The translations under genes were made by a program, and so were the position numbers. Source: Hysterangium stoloniferum (Eukaryota; Basidiomycota; Agaricomycetes; Hysterangiales; Hysterangiaceae). From it: a DNA stretch of 64,000 nt. The stretch lies in contig WHVD01000154.1 in assembly GCA_015178975.1 (NCBI GenBank), positions 124,001-188,000 of the forward strand. The letters run 5' to 3'. Of this stretch, positions 63,901 through 64,000 are shown piece by piece; position 1 is the stretch's first letter; each line of letters starts with the position of its first letter. The notes beneath the pieces are model-generated. The model saw only the letters and a list, made by a program, of their open reading frames with translations. It made no database searches and had not been told where the DNA came from.

Positions 63901-64000
63901 ATCGAAAATGGGATCCTCCCAGTGGTTACTCTAGCATAGGAGTTGCAGCGCTCCATGTTTTCGGTCATGTAGGAACTCCCGATTCACCCAAACACGTTAA
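60909..64000 (+). CDS. Element E Gag-Pol (partial), open to window end
   Basis: From ATG 60909 (MPRQKSFNLEPPRN) I find no stop in this frame up to base 64000, so the product exceeds 1,030 residues. It matches the gag of D, with an extra internal duplication near residues 35-60 (EDSPGVVAGSS ... EDSPGVVVGSS). It then continues through the CCHC knuckle (CWICGSPEHFKIDCPQ, ~63240) into an acidic region (DELTFVSVYSPPVEDK; PYENSDSEDSDDDPVLDSP) and a basic stretch (RKESKRPRIQYPRPSRLM). Protease and RT should follow to the right. No gag stop was met, so Gag and Pol may be one frame. It looks intact as far as visible. Confidence 0.85.
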   Translation, partial: MPRQKSFNLEPPRNVTLRKSSSTFQGSAPLEDSPGVVAGSSTNIPQLPPGSPTPEDSPGVVVGSSMNIPPDPPEERSLLEQLDTPGVNIESNRAPTPVLRFPPRQVILKQFLRGHMVYAQPIDYKWDMYYTDRIPEDQVTPFAEEYSTDYPILPETVAVWLGRYQAILSARDLFTRPGNLEDLTQSIPEWSNEVTITMEGGRRILKREVFSLFLEALRTHDDVLQILHVLLGGDHVVPKVDYQYMYIRMLEESLNGVTPNLSLAYLTLRGRLKRNQRRLDKMVLEVLLPYNDSIQVPDSPISTTNLFVRNLNGSPDTRFLHSLNRPVILEDFPLDLRTQVIERLQEKRIEVCAPFHQPQPCRLLNATEIERQIAMEPGLTSFQGDHRSRVAFEGVSNSPNFRDEATTLRNRSVANKGRPSFSTAFTEGIAGPVAGRGSLNPDGPRHSLPIASNPFLPSGGPPSDSSGSSNTSDRGGNSGRGERHNGVPNTPFRTPMRSRASALIDDLPKDKKVTLNTNDLKIKWSDLPEYDGAQSEALDYIMDIMSLAEISDSMSAILGVALPRRLEGHAKVWWSTLDREHRTEFSQSHGSFLWGIVEGLLGTRWRESLALEWEAMKFRQAGHDRETPVHYIQWRVKLYRFLYGFHQDRGDETRRLILTLPTEWLYLLQGQPIDNIMSLQTYANNLQEALINAWVQTHRERYRFQKPRVMLSEGQELDFRVTGDSSSPNHILISETNERGSTRRTVPDVADPKQGKCHGKMFSERSNKRSSIKPTKECWICGSPEHFKIDCPQAGKMSHYVSINKCSAQDMSEEAEEQRLYEAVHGLSIQGQVNNSDDELTFVSVYSPPVEDKLVREENQTTGEALLSEAYVSILTADFFEKGDRLSVHQQDLEGLTEDYCQTGDSHEQISLNSLCSPGADVDTFPFDPGNPPDLLPYENSDSEDSDDDPVLDSPSKRVPCRSERRNVILSLRKESKRPRIQYPRPSRLMKEDTTILYRKWDPPSGYSSIGVAALHVFGHVGTPDSPKHV

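Overview
The window looks like a transposon-dense region of a filamentous fungus, most likely a basidiomycete (Agaricomycetes). Inferred genes have short GT-AG introns (50-62 bp) with CTAAC-like branch sites. The repeats are chromoviral Ty3/Gypsy, Ty1/Copia, Tc1/mariner and Helitron elements, and several old repeats have lost CpG in the way methyl-C deamination would produce. I see no rRNA, tRNA or CRISPR. All identifications are by eye from sequence and remembered family motifs; no search was run.

Layout. 0.5-1.5 kb: decayed Tc1 element. 1.5-4.3 kb: CpG-depleted relic DNA. 4.5-6.25 kb: three inverted copies of an unknown small gene, the rightmost with an intact four-exon model and TATA box. 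6.6-7.0 kb: fold-back MITE. 8.75-9.04 kb: solo Copia-type LTR with perfect TSD. 10.7-12.1 kb: probable multi-exon host gene. 14.3-19.8 kb: an LTR fragment beside a decayed autonomous Helitron (Rep plus Pif1-like helicase). 21.1-25.7 kb: decayed Copia element (Copia-1). 26.3-27.2 kb: AAA-ATPase pseudogene. 28.08-33.34 kb: complete, apparently young Copia element (Copia-2) with intact polyprotein and 5-bp TSD. 34.06-41.76 kb: chromoviral Gypsy-1, which also carries an antisense three-exon Zn2Cys6 gene. 41.8-64 kb: nested elements of a second Gypsy family (called G2 here). One copy (41.8-48.3 kb) and an opposing copy (48.5-56.0 kb) carry a third ORF after pol. The opposing copy is broken by a Tc1 element (50.84-52.44 kb), a solo LTR and G2 element D. 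D is itself broken by a 1,291-bp solo-LTR-like insertion and by G2 element E, whose gag-pol frame runs open off the window end.

Most unusual observation: four unrelated Copia-type LTR sequences (8.75, 14.3, 25.4 kb, and the 28.1/33.0 kb pair) share one architecture. About 30 nt after a TATA-like box comes an initiator-like CCTCAGT. Then follow a ~28-nt exon, a 52-61 bp GT-AG intron, a 9-17 nt second exon reaching the LTR end, a 15-20 nt spacer starting GGT (as the primer-binding site does), and an exact intron-less copy of exon 1 joined to exon 2. The LTR thus holds its own unspliced and spliced leader in tandem. The splice donor lies in a conserved hairpin (CCTCAGT pairing with ACTGAGG) whose inner pairs covary. 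This suggests reverse-transcribed spliced strong-stop DNA is built into the LTR; I know of no described counterpart.
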